From IMG/VR virus record IMGVR_UViG_3300027777_000041, positions 1-57,911 of that record: 57,911 nt of DNA, one strand, 5' to 3'. The notes beneath the pieces are model-generated. The model searched no databases. It was not told the DNA's origin and worked only from the letters and a program-made list of their open reading frames with translations. Made by a program: the position numbers and the translations under genes. This stretch comes from a virus. Position 1 is the stretch's first letter. Each line of letters begins with the position of its first letter. Shown here piece by piece: positions 21,544-31,993 of the stretch.

Positions 21544-22106
21544 TAAATGACACTCCAGTATGAGCCGGGAGAAACCGTAACGACAATTCCAGAATTTATG
21601 GTCACGGGTCCTGCCGTCATTGCATTTTTGCCAACAGGGATAGTATAGCTTGTAGTGATAGTGATGTCATTAAGATAAAATGCGTAATTTGTTCCACCGC
21701 CAGTCGGTGATGTAGAAGAACTAACCAGTGAACAGTTCGTTCCATCGCTAATGACAGTCGCCGTCAACCCATTCGCAACAGTAGCAGTCGTTCCCGCGCC
21801 ACCCGATGCGATGATGACATTGTACCCACCAGAAGTTCCGTTAACAACAACCCATTGGCCACCAACGCTAGTCGGTATTGTATAGGTCACGTCACCGGAA
21901 ATAGACCCCGAAACTTTAAGAATAAGGGGCCGATACTGTGTGCTAGTAAGCGTGGCGTTTCCAGAGGTAGCGTTGAGGTTAGTTGTTCCGCCAAAGGCGC
22001 TATCAATGATGTTCATGTCACCATTGACGGGGATGTTCCACGTATCGACGTAATCGCCATTGGCTGGTAATTCCAAGGACTTGTTGGTGCTGAAAGTACT
22101 AGACAT
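21543..22106 (-). CDS. Tail fibre protein with shared C-terminal module
   Basis: 187 residues. The N-terminal half has ELPANGDYVDTWNIPVNGDM and YTIPTSVGGQWVVVNGT, a typical trimeric fibre start. The C-terminal [23 protein letters not shown] and GSYWSVI match the end of the collagen-like fibre (35216-36658: [30 protein letters not shown]), so one tip module is used twice. Confidence 0.7.
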   Translation of the reverse strand: MSSTFSTNKSLELPANGDYVDTWNIPVNGDMNIIDSAFGGTTNLNATSGNATLTSTQYRPLILKVSGSISGDVTYTIPTSVGGQWVVVNGTSGGYNVIIASGGAGTTATVANGLTATVISDGTNCSLVSSSTSPTGGGTNYAFYLNDITITTSYTIPVGKNAMTAGPVTINSGIVVTVSPGSYWSVI

Positions 22107-22107
22107 T

Positions 22108-24507
22108 CTAGCCCTCTAAATTTCTGTTAGCGATTGCCAACGCATGTGCCACATGGCTATCAGGAGTATTTAATAGTGATTCGGTATCGGAATTGATACT
22201 TTTTTTGGAGCGTTCTACTTCACGGATGAGGCGGTCAGATACGCGCCCACCGGCCTTGCGGCCCATGCGGGGAGTACCCAATGGACGTGGGTCTTGATAG
22301 CCTTCTTCCTGACCGGGGCGGCCAATCAATGCAGCTTCCGGCAATCTATATGCCGCTGGTGTACGGAGCAAACTTGGTATTTCAGGAGCCTGTCTAGTTA
22401 CCGGTGCGCCAGCTAATTCAGAGCGCCGCGCAGCCCCGGACCGCAATGCAGACGCCCCCGCCTGCGCCCCTTCGGTTGCCGCATAAGTCAACGCACTGGG
22501 GATAACGCCATGCCCTGCACCAAGCGTAACAAGCGTTCCCTTGGTAAGCCAACCAACCAATGAGCCGATGCGGCTAACTTTTTCTTCGGCGGGGGCTTTG
22601 CTGTTATTAACAATCCTGATGCTCTCAGAGAGTTTCCGCAAATTTTGTATGGACGGTTGTTCTCCAACCCCTGAAAACACGCGCTGCGCGACTTTAGGAT
22701 TATACGCTATAAACTTATCAATTCGATCTGGCAAGGAAGATAGATCCTTACCAACCTCTGGCGTCAGCACATGATTTTGTATTTGCTGAGTTACAGCAGT
22801 CATTTCGGGGGTATTTTTCCCAAGAGCATTTTCTAACCGGACATACATGGCTTCGCCAAGTTGTGGCTTCATAATACTGCCGGTAAGAATTTTTTGTGCG
22901 GCTGATGCAGACCCCACTGGGATGTTATTAACAATTTGGCCAGTGCTTTGGTCAACCATTTGGTTTACTACACGCATGAATTCAGGGCTTGAAGTCCCAT
23001 ACTTCGCAGTAAACCGTTGATGGAAATCTTTTGATGCTTCACGGGCCTTGGTAAGTTGATCAGTAATCTTCTTACCAATATCAGGATCACCCTCTTTAGT
23101 AAGGGCGGTCTTCAATGCGTTGTTGTAGACCTTATCAAATCCGTCAAGAATCACAGAAGCTGCGGTTCTATCTTCTCCAGTTGCATCATTACGAAACCCA
23201 CGCAGAACTTTACGAACGGCTTCATAATTTGATACATCGCGGGGAGCAACACCGGTTACTAAATCTTTCAACGGAAGATTATCAGACGCAATACCTTCTT
23301 CCACATACTTCATAGCCTTGGAAGCTTTATCATATCCCGCCCTTGCAAGCTCCTCTGATTCAAAAGGAATTTGCTTATCAGCAAGCATAGGGGTTATAGT
23401 TTTAATAAAATTGCCGGGGACGCTTTCATCAAACATGGCCCCCTTACCCAGCTGGGAAAGTTGTTCATATTCAGCACGGACAGCAGGCTTGGCCTCCGTT
23501 ATTTTGCGATGTAAAGCTTCGCCGATAGCTTCTTCAGCTGGCGCTGTTCCGGCCATCTTTTCCGCTTGAGCCGCCAAAGTATCTTTAGCTTTTTGCGCTG
23601 CTTGTTCACTAACTTCTTTCGCCGCAGCGGGAGCCGCCCGCCCAGACACCATACTAAGCGTGGGGGTTTCCACATTTTGGGATTGCAAAATAGCTTGCCG
23701 CGCAACGTCCGGGGTAGCGCCACGTTCAGCCGCTAGTTCCCTGTATCCCGGAATATCATTAACGCCAATTTTACCCGGCCCAACAGCCCGGTCTAAAGCT
23801 CCTTGCAACTCTGTATCAGATGCAGGCTTAACCTTGCCCGGCAAAAGTGAACCAAGTGCGCCATGAAGCGTTCCGCCAAGAACCGCGCCCGTAGCTGCGC
23901 CCTTCAAAGCTTCTCTAGGGTCCATAGTTTCAAGGGCAGAGGATACGCCGCTCAGTCCAGCAGCTTCCGCGCCTGCGCCACCAATCTCTGCGGCTCTAGT
24001 GGCAGCAGTCCCTAGTTTGGCTGCACCCGCTGCTTCCCCGGCCAGTCTTGCACCCGCGCCAAACCACCCAGTAGGCAGCAAAAAGCCTGCGCCAATGCCA
24101 GCGGCAGTGCCAGCCCCAGACAAGTATGGATTTTGCCGCTCAAGCGCCTCTTCATACTGTTTTTGTTTTTCAAATGCTTCTGAATATGTTGGTGCATTCC
24201 CAGCCAAATATCTGCCAGCCGCAATAGCCGCTCTAGGAGCGTAAAGGCCAAGCGCATTAGCACCAGATATTAATGGTGCTTGAATGGCTTGGGCAGTAGG
24301 AGACCATCCGCTTTGCTCAAGAAGCTCTTTGTCTGACTTCGCTTGCTTCTCACCCGGCGTTACCGCAACAGGCGCATTCGCCTGTGGTGCGGGTTGGGAA
24401 AATTGGGAAGCAATTTCATTTACAGTACTTTGCTGCGCTTCTGGCGACAGCCCAGTAAACTCATCGCCAACTTCTACCCTGCGGCCCATAATTTCAAGAA
24501 TAGGCAT
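22108..24507 (-). CDS. Internal virion / ejection-type protein
   Basis: 799 residues from MPILEIMGRRVEVG at 24507 (TAATG overlap). The start VEVGDEFTGLSPEAQQSTV is typical of podovirus internal virion proteins. An alanine/glycine-rich hydrophobic stretch near residues 120-220 could insert into membrane. Long helical coiled regions follow. The C-terminus GRKAGGRVSDRLIREVERS then HVAHALAIANRN carries the GG and AL-IA motifs shared with other virion proteins here. Likely ejected with DNA. Confidence 0.65.
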   Translation of the reverse strand: MPILEIMGRRVEVGDEFTGLSPEAQQSTVNEIASQFSQPAPQANAPVAVTPGEKQAKSDKELLEQSGWSPTAQAIQAPLISGANALGLYAPRAAIAAGRYLAGNAPTYSEAFEKQKQYEEALERQNPYLSGAGTAAGIGAGFLLPTGWFGAGARLAGEAAGAAKLGTAATRAAEIGGAGAEAAGLSGVSSALETMDPREALKGAATGAVLGGTLHGALGSLLPGKVKPASDTELQGALDRAVGPGKIGVNDIPGYRELAAERGATPDVARQAILQSQNVETPTLSMVSGRAAPAAAKEVSEQAAQKAKDTLAAQAEKMAGTAPAEEAIGEALHRKITEAKPAVRAEYEQLSQLGKGAMFDESVPGNFIKTITPMLADKQIPFESEELARAGYDKASKAMKYVEEGIASDNLPLKDLVTGVAPRDVSNYEAVRKVLRGFRNDATGEDRTAASVILDGFDKVYNNALKTALTKEGDPDIGKKITDQLTKAREASKDFHQRFTAKYGTSSPEFMRVVNQMVDQSTGQIVNNIPVGSASAAQKILTGSIMKPQLGEAMYVRLENALGKNTPEMTAVTQQIQNHVLTPEVGKDLSSLPDRIDKFIAYNPKVAQRVFSGVGEQPSIQNLRKLSESIRIVNNSKAPAEEKVSRIGSLVGWLTKGTLVTLGAGHGVIPSALTYAATEGAQAGASALRSGAARRSELAGAPVTRQAPEIPSLLRTPAAYRLPEAALIGRPGQEEGYQDPRPLGTPRMGRKAGGRVSDRLIREVERSKKSINSDTESLLNTPDSHVAHALAIANRNLEG

Positions 24508-27500
24508 TAGGGCACCACCTTCCACGGAACATTGGTTGTGCTTCTACCGGACGACGGAACAGATGTAGCAGGCGGCTTGCCTACAACTTCTGCCCCCTTC
24601 GGAACAAAATCCGGCCCAAATTCGTCGCGCAAAGTGTCAACTGTCACGCGCCCATTGGGGTCTTTGGGAAGTGGAATTGTGCTATAGGCAGCTTTCCGGT
24701 AATTTTGGTAGGCGTCCTTGCCTGTCTTGTCCCTATATTCTACCAAGAACTTAGACGGAGATTTGCCAACATGATTTTTGACATATTCCGTATCCCGATC
24801 ATTTACATAGTTTAGATCGGCCAATGAATCGCCTAGCAAACGATAAACCGCTCCGGGCTCCATCGTCGGCATGGACGTTGTGCGTTCCAGTGCTTTCAAG
24901 CTAGAGGCAGGCGCTCTAGTAAGGCCAGCCTGAACTGAATCTTGCACAACCTTCCTCATAGCTTCTTTCATGGCGTAATCAAAGTCGGCGGCTTTATCGC
25001 CGGGAATGGTAATGCCAAACCGTTGTGCAAGGCTCTTGATATATGCCTGCACATCTGCACCGCGTCCAGATTGGAATCGGCTATATGTATTGGCAAGATT
25101 GAGGAGTTCTTGCCTTTGATTGTCTGCAACATCAAGCCGCTTGGTAGCATCTTTTTCGTAATCGTTAGCATTCCCAAGAACTTGTTCAGCCCTCTTTTCA
25201 TTCTGTTTATATTGAAGATCAGTTGCCTGCTTCAAAAGAGTATCCATACGTGTTTGTTCTTGTTGCGCTTGGCTGTTCAAAAGAGATGCTTGAGCCTGCG
25301 CCGTTGGAGTTTGGATGGATGCAAGAGAATTAGCCCTTGTCTTCAATCTATTAATGTCTTGCTGGATAAGGCGCGGATCATTGGTCCCTGTAAGCTTATA
25401 CGCAGCGGGATTTTGTCTGGCATCATCCATCAATTCTTGTTGGCTCATATCTTCTTTGGGCTTGCTTTCTGATCTTTGGATTTGGACTTGCGGAGGGTCT
25501 AATGTCTGTGCCGCGCCTGCGGGTGGCGCACTAATAGCAGGAGTAGTAGCGCCCGCTACTTCTTTTCGGGCCGCAGGGGTTTGTGGACGCGGCGGCATAT
25601 CAGAAGGTTCTTGCCTAACAAGACCACCGCCGACCGGGCCTAGCCCATATTGAGCCGGAGAAATACCAGCAGAACTGAGCATTTTCGCTACAGAAGATTG
25701 GACCTGTCCGGGAGAAACAAGATTCCCCGTCATTGTGTCGCGGAACGCAACATTATTATTGTCATCTCTTGTTTCTTGGAAACGACCCTTAACAAGGTCA
25801 AAGATTTGCTTTGCAGCTTCTTGCTGTTGTTTGAATTGGGTTTGATAGCCGGATACGCCGCCGACAAGACCTTCGCCTACAGCGCCAAGAAGAGTTTGGT
25901 TCTTGGAAGCCAACATAGAGCCTAGACCAGCCAATGCGGGGACCCAGAAATTAGCCGACGTAGGCGTTCCCTGCGGCAGATACTCACTAGCAACATCACC
26001 CAAAGACGCTTCACCAGCACCCTTACCGCTATATGTGGATGGGGCGCGCTCAGAACGTCCAATCATACCGGGCGGGGACAGCCCTTGGTTGAACGAAGTC
26101 CATGTAGGGGAAAGCGTTTTGAGAATTGGGGGCGACAGCCCTTGTTCCTTCAAATCAGCATCAAGGTCACGGCCTGTGCGGGCCTTATAATCCTGCATTG
26201 CTAATTCTTTAGTAGCAGCGTCTTGATAGCCTTCAGTCATAGGAGCGCCGCCAGTTATGCGGTTCCAAGTGCCATGAATGAATTGACCAGCACCAGCGGC
26301 GGATGATTCGCCGCCCATTGGCTTACCGGGGCCGGGGTGCCCCTCTTCGGGGTTAAATGTTTCTTTCCCGCCTTGGCGGATGTTGTAACGGGGCTTACCG
26401 TTTTCATCCATTCCGCCTTCACCAGCATATGTCCTATTAATGAACTGCTGCCAGTGCGGCTCCATTTCTTCTTTTCTTTGCGGAGCAATTTTATATGTTG
26501 GTTCGTCGCCACCGCCGCCATCTGCCGAAACTACAGAATCTAAATCCTGTGTGTCATTGGCAAGAACGCGCTCACCGTCCGCATGATGCTGGCGCGGGAT
26601 CAAGCCACCATAAGCAAACGGCGTCCTGCCACCATCAGCAGCGAAAAGTGTTGGCAAGAATTTTGCGAAGCTGGAGCCAGCACTATACAGACCGCCAACG
26701 CCCTTCGCCAAATTAGCAGCATCCATAATGTCATTGCCAATACCCCGGCCCTGACCGGGAGCGCCGCCAACACCGGGCTTTTGAAGGCTTTTGGAAATCA
26801 GCGACCCGGATTGAAGAACATCCTTCATGGGGTCTTCGCCAGCTTTGGTTTCATCATAGTTGTAGGGCGTTGGCTCATCGTCACCTACGCCGCCAGCAGT
26901 TGCATAACCGTGACGCGGAACAATTAGACCGCCGTTGGCCGCAATTTGCTTTTTACCCCAAGCAAGGCCACTCTTGCCCATGTCATATAGGCCAGCAATG
27001 TTTTTGCCGGTTTCAACAGCCGAACCCAATCCGGCTTGGTTTTGTCGCAACAGCTTAGAATCAGCAATCATCAACTTGCCAATAGGTAGGTTTGCAGCAG
27101 GAACATACCCCGCCACGCCCGGCATACCACCAGTGTTTGGCATTCCCGGCATACCACCGTCCGCAAAACCCTCACCAGCAAGACCGGGGGCAACTGCGCC
27201 GCCCATCGAAGACGGATCATAGTCACCCATGACGCCGCCACCGTAGTCCTTGTTGGTCCGGGTAGCCTTGTCATAATCAACCGTCTTGTACATCTTGCCA
27301 TCAGAGGCAGGCGCAAGACCAACCGCTTCGGGCTTACGCTTTTCAACGTCCTGCGCCATCAAACCAATTTGGGTCTTGTTGTCGCCATTGTACTTGTAGC
27401 TGTAAATCGGCAAACCATCATCGGTCTCACCGATTCGACGGGCATCATGCTTCAGGCGTTCATCGGAGAAGAACCCTTGCGGCTGCGTGGTGGTCGTAGT

Positions 27501-28277
27501 TGAACCAGACAGCGCGCCAGTGCCCATAGCAATGTTGGCAAGGAACTGGGCAGTTTGGAAGTCGTAACCGCGCTGTTGAAGGAACTGTTGATACTTGGCA
27601 GTAAGATCTGCCTGTTGGGTTTGTTGCTCCACCGTACCGGCAGCAATCTGAGCTTGTGCGCCTTGGAGCCCAGCTTGCTGGGCTGCAGTACCAAGACCGG
27701 CAACTTGCTGACCAGCTTGCATCCTGCGGGCCAAATCAGCGGCAACAACACCTTGTTGACCCTGCGCCGTTTGCACAGCCTGCTGGTAGCCTTGTTGATA
27801 GATCGGGGCAATCGCCTGTGCAGTAGCAAGGTTCTGTTGACCGGCCAGCTGCGCCCGCTGAAGGCCGGAACGCTCACCAAACGCAGCACCAGACTTAATA
27901 GCCTGCGCTTGTTGTTGGGAACGCTCTTGGCCTTGCTGTTGTTGCAATGCTTGAAGAGTAGGCGCGGCAACTGCCTGCGTATAGGGGTTCTGATAGTAGC
28001 CAATTTGATTTTGTGTCAGAGCGCCGACATCTTGCGCTCCAGACAAAGTTAGACCCGTAGCGGCATTATAATAAGGCTGCGCTTGTGTAGCAGAAGTAGA
28101 AGTATTCTGAATGCCCGCAGTTTGGGTGGGCGTCAGACCGGCAACAAATTGATCAGTATAGGGCTGGAACGGTGTTTGAGCGACTTGTTCTGCGCGGGCA
28201 TTGACGGAGTTATACCGCGCCAGAACTTCTGGCGGGATACTAACCGACTGGCTAGATTGACTTGTCTTGCCACCCAT
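24507..28277 (-). CDS. Giant ejection protein with chaperone-like and muramidase-like domains
   Basis: 1256 residues. The N-terminus is Q/A-rich and helical (residues 1-260). Residues about 270-345 (FFSDERLKHDARRIG, YSYKYNGDNKTQIGLMAQDV, KRKPEAVG) match the intramolecular chaperone (peptidase S74-like) domain normally found at fibre C-termini. Several ADGG/ANGG motifs follow. Residues about 605-730 look like a lysozyme or lytic transglycosylase (INRTYAGEGG, ESSAAGAGQFIHGTWNRI). The long helical C-terminal half is disordered in places. It probably degrades peptidoglycan during DNA entry. GGAG lies 8 bases before the ATG. Confidence 0.7.
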   Translation of the reverse strand: MGGKTSQSSQSVSIPPEVLARYNSVNARAEQVAQTPFQPYTDQFVAGLTPTQTAGIQNTSTSATQAQPYYNAATGLTLSGAQDVGALTQNQIGYYQNPYTQAVAAPTLQALQQQQGQERSQQQAQAIKSGAAFGERSGLQRAQLAGQQNLATAQAIAPIYQQGYQQAVQTAQGQQGVVAADLARRMQAGQQVAGLGTAAQQAGLQGAQAQIAAGTVEQQTQQADLTAKYQQFLQQRGYDFQTAQFLANIAMGTGALSGSTTTTTQPQGFFSDERLKHDARRIGETDDGLPIYSYKYNGDNKTQIGLMAQDVEKRKPEAVGLAPASDGKMYKTVDYDKATRTNKDYGGGVMGDYDPSSMGGAVAPGLAGEGFADGGMPGMPNTGGMPGVAGYVPAANLPIGKLMIADSKLLRQNQAGLGSAVETGKNIAGLYDMGKSGLAWGKKQIAANGGLIVPRHGYATAGGVGDDEPTPYNYDETKAGEDPMKDVLQSGSLISKSLQKPGVGGAPGQGRGIGNDIMDAANLAKGVGGLYSAGSSFAKFLPTLFAADGGRTPFAYGGLIPRQHHADGERVLANDTQDLDSVVSADGGGGDEPTYKIAPQRKEEMEPHWQQFINRTYAGEGGMDENGKPRYNIRQGGKETFNPEEGHPGPGKPMGGESSAAGAGQFIHGTWNRITGGAPMTEGYQDAATKELAMQDYKARTGRDLDADLKEQGLSPPILKTLSPTWTSFNQGLSPPGMIGRSERAPSTYSGKGAGEASLGDVASEYLPQGTPTSANFWVPALAGLGSMLASKNQTLLGAVGEGLVGGVSGYQTQFKQQQEAAKQIFDLVKGRFQETRDDNNNVAFRDTMTGNLVSPGQVQSSVAKMLSSAGISPAQYGLGPVGGGLVRQEPSDMPPRPQTPAARKEVAGATTPAISAPPAGAAQTLDPPQVQIQRSESKPKEDMSQQELMDDARQNPAAYKLTGTNDPRLIQQDINRLKTRANSLASIQTPTAQAQASLLNSQAQQEQTRMDTLLKQATDLQYKQNEKRAEQVLGNANDYEKDATKRLDVADNQRQELLNLANTYSRFQSGRGADVQAYIKSLAQRFGITIPGDKAADFDYAMKEAMRKVVQDSVQAGLTRAPASSLKALERTTSMPTMEPGAVYRLLGDSLADLNYVNDRDTEYVKNHVGKSPSKFLVEYRDKTGKDAYQNYRKAAYSTIPLPKDPNGRVTVDTLRDEFGPDFVPKGAEVVGKPPATSVPSSGRSTTNVPWKVVP

Positions 28278-28282
28278 TCCAT

Positions 28283-28774
28283 TTACTCCGATGGGGCCGC
28301 GAAGGCACCCGTTTCTGCATTATACAAGAAAAACGCCCCACTAGGCTTACCAAATTGACGCTCATAAAGACGAACTTTGGCTTCCGTCCTATGATTGGAA
28401 AGTACTCCAATAATCAAAGGCAACCCTAATTCATCTGACGCCTGTTTAGTAAACTCACAAAGACGCCTAGCTCTTCCACCCTTGGCGCTTCTGTGTTCAG
28501 GATGCACAAAAATAGCCTTTTCTTCTAATACAGGACTTTGACTATACCACATGGTTCCTATCCTGAGAAGGACTGCACCTTCCAAAATACCATTTTCACC
28601 CTCAATGATACCCATTAAACCTTTATCAAGATTTAATGCAGGCCAGATTTCAGCCAATAATTTCTGCGGATCAGGATTTACAAATCCATTTTCCCCGCAG
28701 GCGCTTAATGCCAATTCCATCATAGGATGCACATCTTCCGGCACCCCAATCCGTACCCCCAAGTCTTCAACCAT
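28283..28774 (-). CDS. GNAT-family acetyltransferase-like protein
   Basis: 163 residues. KAIFVHPEHRSAKGGRARRLCEF is the GNAT strand 4 / acetyl-CoA loop (R/Q-x-x-G-x-A-like), then LPLIIGVLSNHRTEAKVRLY and GAFFLYN. Phage members of this fold are common in late operons; the substrate is unknown and could be a virion protein. Confidence 0.7.
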   Translation of the reverse strand: MVEDLGVRIGVPEDVHPMMELALSACGENGFVNPDPQKLLAEIWPALNLDKGLMGIIEGENGILEGAVLLRIGTMWYSQSPVLEEKAIFVHPEHRSAKGGRARRLCEFTKQASDELGLPLIIGVLSNHRTEAKVRLYERQFGKPSGAFFLYNAETGAFAAPSE

Positions 28775-28787
28775 GCCTATACCCCCA

Positions 28788-29348
28788 TTAATCCTGCTTC
28801 GGGCCGGGTAGCTTCTTAAGCGTATCCACTGTCTTCGCCCGCATTTTCTTCACAAACTCATCTAGTTCGCCGTGTCCTGCATCCATGTCGCCATTGCCCA
28901 TATTAGCGACTACTTCGGGAGAAATAACATATTCACCGCCTGCCGCAACAATAGGAACTAGTTGGCCCGCATACCCACCAGTGGCATATCCGGCAGGATG
29001 CCCACCATATTGGTTAGTAATATCGTTCATAATCTTAAAGCCAGCCATCGTATTGCCTTCACCCATTGCAGAGATTATGTCTGCGGGGATGACATACGAT
29101 CCTGATGGAACATGCATTGGCAAGTGATCTGTGCGGCCAGCAACCGCACTATGGATAGGACCAACATGCGGCTTGACGCCCTGCGTCTGTGGCTTTGCGG
29201 GTGGCAATGGGCTACCGCCCCCGGCCTTCTTTTTGCGTGATTCGCTAAGTGCTATGGCGATTGCTTGTTTTTGCGGGCGTCCGCTATGAACCAGTTCACT
29301 GATGTTAGAACTGACGATCTTGGGCGATGATCCGTGCTTCAGCGGCAT
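28788..29348 (-). CDS. Virion-associated hypothetical protein
   Basis: 186 residues. The N-terminus MPLKHGSSPKIVSSNISEL, with RPQKQAIAIALSES, resembles a short conserved element of phage virion proteins. The middle has YATGGYAGQLVPIVAAGGE. The helical C-terminus is basic (VKKMRAKTVDTLKKLPG). Between the GNAT gene and a small structural gene. Confidence 0.55.
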   Translation of the reverse strand: MPLKHGSSPKIVSSNISELVHSGRPQKQAIAIALSESRKKKAGGGSPLPPAKPQTQGVKPHVGPIHSAVAGRTDHLPMHVPSGSYVIPADIISAMGEGNTMAGFKIMNDITNQYGGHPAGYATGGYAGQLVPIVAAGGEYVISPEVVANMGNGDMDAGHGELDEFVKKMRAKTVDTLKKLPGPKQD

Positions 29349-29351
29349 GAT

Positions 29352-29708
29352 TTACCCCGGAGAATATGTGACATTGATAGACTGCCCAGTGCCGGGGACA
29401 ATTACCAAACCAGAATTAAAAAACTGCCCAGTTTGATAAACGCCAACAGTTGCGGGCGTTGCACACAAAACATTTCCAGCAGCTGCTAGTGCCGTGGTCG
29501 ATGCGTTATTAATTGTGCCAGCAGCACTGCCCGCTACGACTACAGCATAATTAACCAGATACCCGCTTCCAGCGATTACCAGTGTTGAAGCCGTAACGGT
29601 AGCAGAGGTTTGCGTTCCTTGCCCACGTAAATTGGATGTTGACACATTGTTGAGCGCAACAACGCCGTTCTTCTGGGTAGTAAGGATGTCGGAAAGACTA
29701 GCAGTCAT
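29352..29708 (-). CDS. Small beta-rich structural protein
   Basis: 118 residues. Serine/threonine-rich, predicted beta (TLVIAGSGYLVNYAVVVAG), ending PGTGQSINVTYSPG. Overlaps the large stabilisation gene by one base. Probably a tail or fibre accessory. Confidence 0.55.
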   Translation of the reverse strand: MTASLSDILTTQKNGVVALNNVSTSNLRGQGTQTSATVTASTLVIAGSGYLVNYAVVVAGSAAGTINNASTTALAAAGNVLCATPATVGVYQTGQFFNSGLVIVPGTGQSINVTYSPG

Positions 29709-31990
29709 TAGTATCTACCGTCAGGTTGGAAGCGATAGCGGATGTTTCCAAGACGCCACCAAGAGCCAATGTCATTGCTTTCAATCTTAACAGAGACAAG
29801 GCGGCCCCGAAACCTTGGTGTTAAAAACGTAGTAGCTTGTGTCATTGTATATGGGCCATATACCAAAGGTGTTTGGCCAGCATAATCAGCAACGTAGAAC
29901 GTGATTAGCACGTTTGCGCCTTGCGTACCACCATAATAGCCCCACTTCATATCGGGCCAAATCTGGTCAATAAACATCTTTTCATTGGCTTCAGTAATAA
30001 CAAAATAACCAGTTTGAAAAGATGACAGCATTGCCTTCCCGTCAGCATCGGGAGAAGTTTCATGTTGATAAATATAAGTATCGTCAGCCGCTCCAATTGG
30101 CGGTCCAAGTACAGATTCATTAATCCAAGCGGTTCTGCTAAGTTTACCAAAATCCCATTGATCAAGTACATAATTGTACTTTACGTAATGGCTGTTTTCC
30201 CCGCCGTTTGACTTGGTTGGATAGTACCAAGCAACCTCACCAAAACGGGAGTTCGCAGCAAATCTAATATTATCTAGCTTGTTGGTATCTAAATCTTGGA
30301 ACACAACATCCCAGACAGGGCACCGAATGGGGGACACACCGTCCCCAGATAGCCGATAAAACTGGCTTTGTCCCATCCAGTAAACCACACCACTGACAGA
30401 TCCAGCTGCCTTGCGGCCAATCAATCCGCAGCCAGTTCCCAGTTCATTGAATTGGTAGACGTATGGTGGGCCAGCGTATTGCATAGCCCATATGCCAAGA
30501 TCAGTCCAAATAAGTCCTTGTTGGGGGCCTTGAATACATTGGACAATTCGGGAACCTTTGGGAATCCGGTAGCTTCCCGCTTGGTTGGTGATAAGAGCAA
30601 TCCATTGGTTATAGTCGTTTACATCGCACCAGCGGATGAGCATAGGGTCTACAATACCGGTAAATGTAGAGCCCCACGCAATGATTTGGCGTTGTGGCAT
30701 GGCAACGAACATGCCGTTATTGACGGGAGGGGCTTGTGGGATAATTGTTGCAATAGGATTGCCCGAATTGGGGTCCCATTCATAAATTGGCCCACCATAA
30801 GGAGACGCCAACAGAAATCCGCCCCAATTATCTAGGGTCCAATCTATTGCATTGATCGGTACGCCAGCACCATTTTGCCCACCGGCCCCAGTTCCATATG
30901 CGCCAGACCCATATCCGCCTGCACCATAACCTTTTGCTGCACTGCCGGGGCCAATCCCGTTATGGTATAGAAGACGGACGTTGCCGGAATTTTCGTAACC
31001 ACTAGTAGTTAAGGTGGCGATGGAAGGACCGGAAATTAAAAACTGGCTTGTGCTAGATACAGATATAACTGTGTAATTTCCATAAAAAGTTATGCCGCCT
31101 ATTGTAGAAGCGACAAGAACAGGGAAAGTATCTCCAGCCGCATATCCGTGGTTTGCTAGTGTTACAGTAGCAAAATCACTAGCTAGTGTTGTATTAAATT
31201 GCGACACAACCCCGCCATTAACTACAGTAGACGTTGCATTTGCTGGGTTTCCAAGTGGATCTATTGCATAAATTGTATATGTATTTGCTGATCCGCCATA
31301 GTTATAACATTGGTACTGGCCAAATAATACTATTCCACCAACGGTTACTTGCGTTAATATGTTAACAACATCGTATGGGTCTGCATACCGGCCCGTATCT
31401 GTAATAGTTACGACATTGCTCCCAGTTGTAGTAGAGAAACTAACAGCAATATTGACAGTGAGATCTTGTGGCGTCAGGTCATTAATGCCGCCGCTCACAA
31501 TTACCGACAGAGATCCGCCGCCACCAGCAATGGTTCCGCCAGAGACATATGTGGTGGTTGTGGAACTAGAGTAAGATACTGAATTTGCTGTTGTTCCTGT
31601 GACGATATAAGTTCCGTTATACGCAGATGGGTTTATCCCAGCCACAATAATTTTTTGGTTTGTGACAAAAGTAAACGGTTTCGCATATGTGAGCGTAACG
31701 GTAGTTCCGTTTCCACTTGCGCCAGTAACCACAAGCGGGGCTTGGCCATCGGCACCAACAGCCAGATATGAGTTTGCGTTGCTATCTTCCCATGCCCATA
31801 GGCAACGAACGTAAGACCCTATCGCCCCATAGAAAAATTTAGTCCAGCCACCAAGTTTTTGGACCAACCCACCAAGGGTTCTATCCGGTATGAACCGGAC
31901 AAGTTGGCTCACAGAAATTGCAGCTTCATTGAGGGTTGGAGTTTTGTTCTGGTCCACGCCCGGCAAAATTTTGAACGCGCTGTGGGGCAT
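29708..31990 (-). CDS. Tail/stabilisation protein (P22 gp10-like role)
   Basis: 760 residues. FIPDRTLGGLVQKLGGWTKF near residue 35, DVNDYNQWIALITNQAGSYR, QGLIWTDLGIWAMQYAGPPY and YWMGQSQFYRLSGDGVSP are the conserved blocks of the large tail-hub or DNA-stabilisation proteins of podoviruses. It follows the adaptor gene, as expected. Confidence 0.75.
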   Translation of the reverse strand: MPHSAFKILPGVDQNKTPTLNEAAISVSQLVRFIPDRTLGGLVQKLGGWTKFFYGAIGSYVRCLWAWEDSNANSYLAVGADGQAPLVVTGASGNGTTVTLTYAKPFTFVTNQKIIVAGINPSAYNGTYIVTGTTANSVSYSSSTTTTYVSGGTIAGGGGSLSVIVSGGINDLTPQDLTVNIAVSFSTTTGSNVVTITDTGRYADPYDVVNILTQVTVGGIVLFGQYQCYNYGGSANTYTIYAIDPLGNPANATSTVVNGGVVSQFNTTLASDFATVTLANHGYAAGDTFPVLVASTIGGITFYGNYTVISVSSTSQFLISGPSIATLTTSGYENSGNVRLLYHNGIGPGSAAKGYGAGGYGSGAYGTGAGGQNGAGVPINAIDWTLDNWGGFLLASPYGGPIYEWDPNSGNPIATIIPQAPPVNNGMFVAMPQRQIIAWGSTFTGIVDPMLIRWCDVNDYNQWIALITNQAGSYRIPKGSRIVQCIQGPQQGLIWTDLGIWAMQYAGPPYVYQFNELGTGCGLIGRKAAGSVSGVVYWMGQSQFYRLSGDGVSPIRCPVWDVVFQDLDTNKLDNIRFAANSRFGEVAWYYPTKSNGGENSHYVKYNYVLDQWDFGKLSRTAWINESVLGPPIGAADDTYIYQHETSPDADGKAMLSSFQTGYFVITEANEKMFIDQIWPDMKWGYYGGTQGANVLITFYVADYAGQTPLVYGPYTMTQATTFLTPRFRGRLVSVKIESNDIGSWWRLGNIRYRFQPDGRY

Positions 31991-31993
31991 GGA

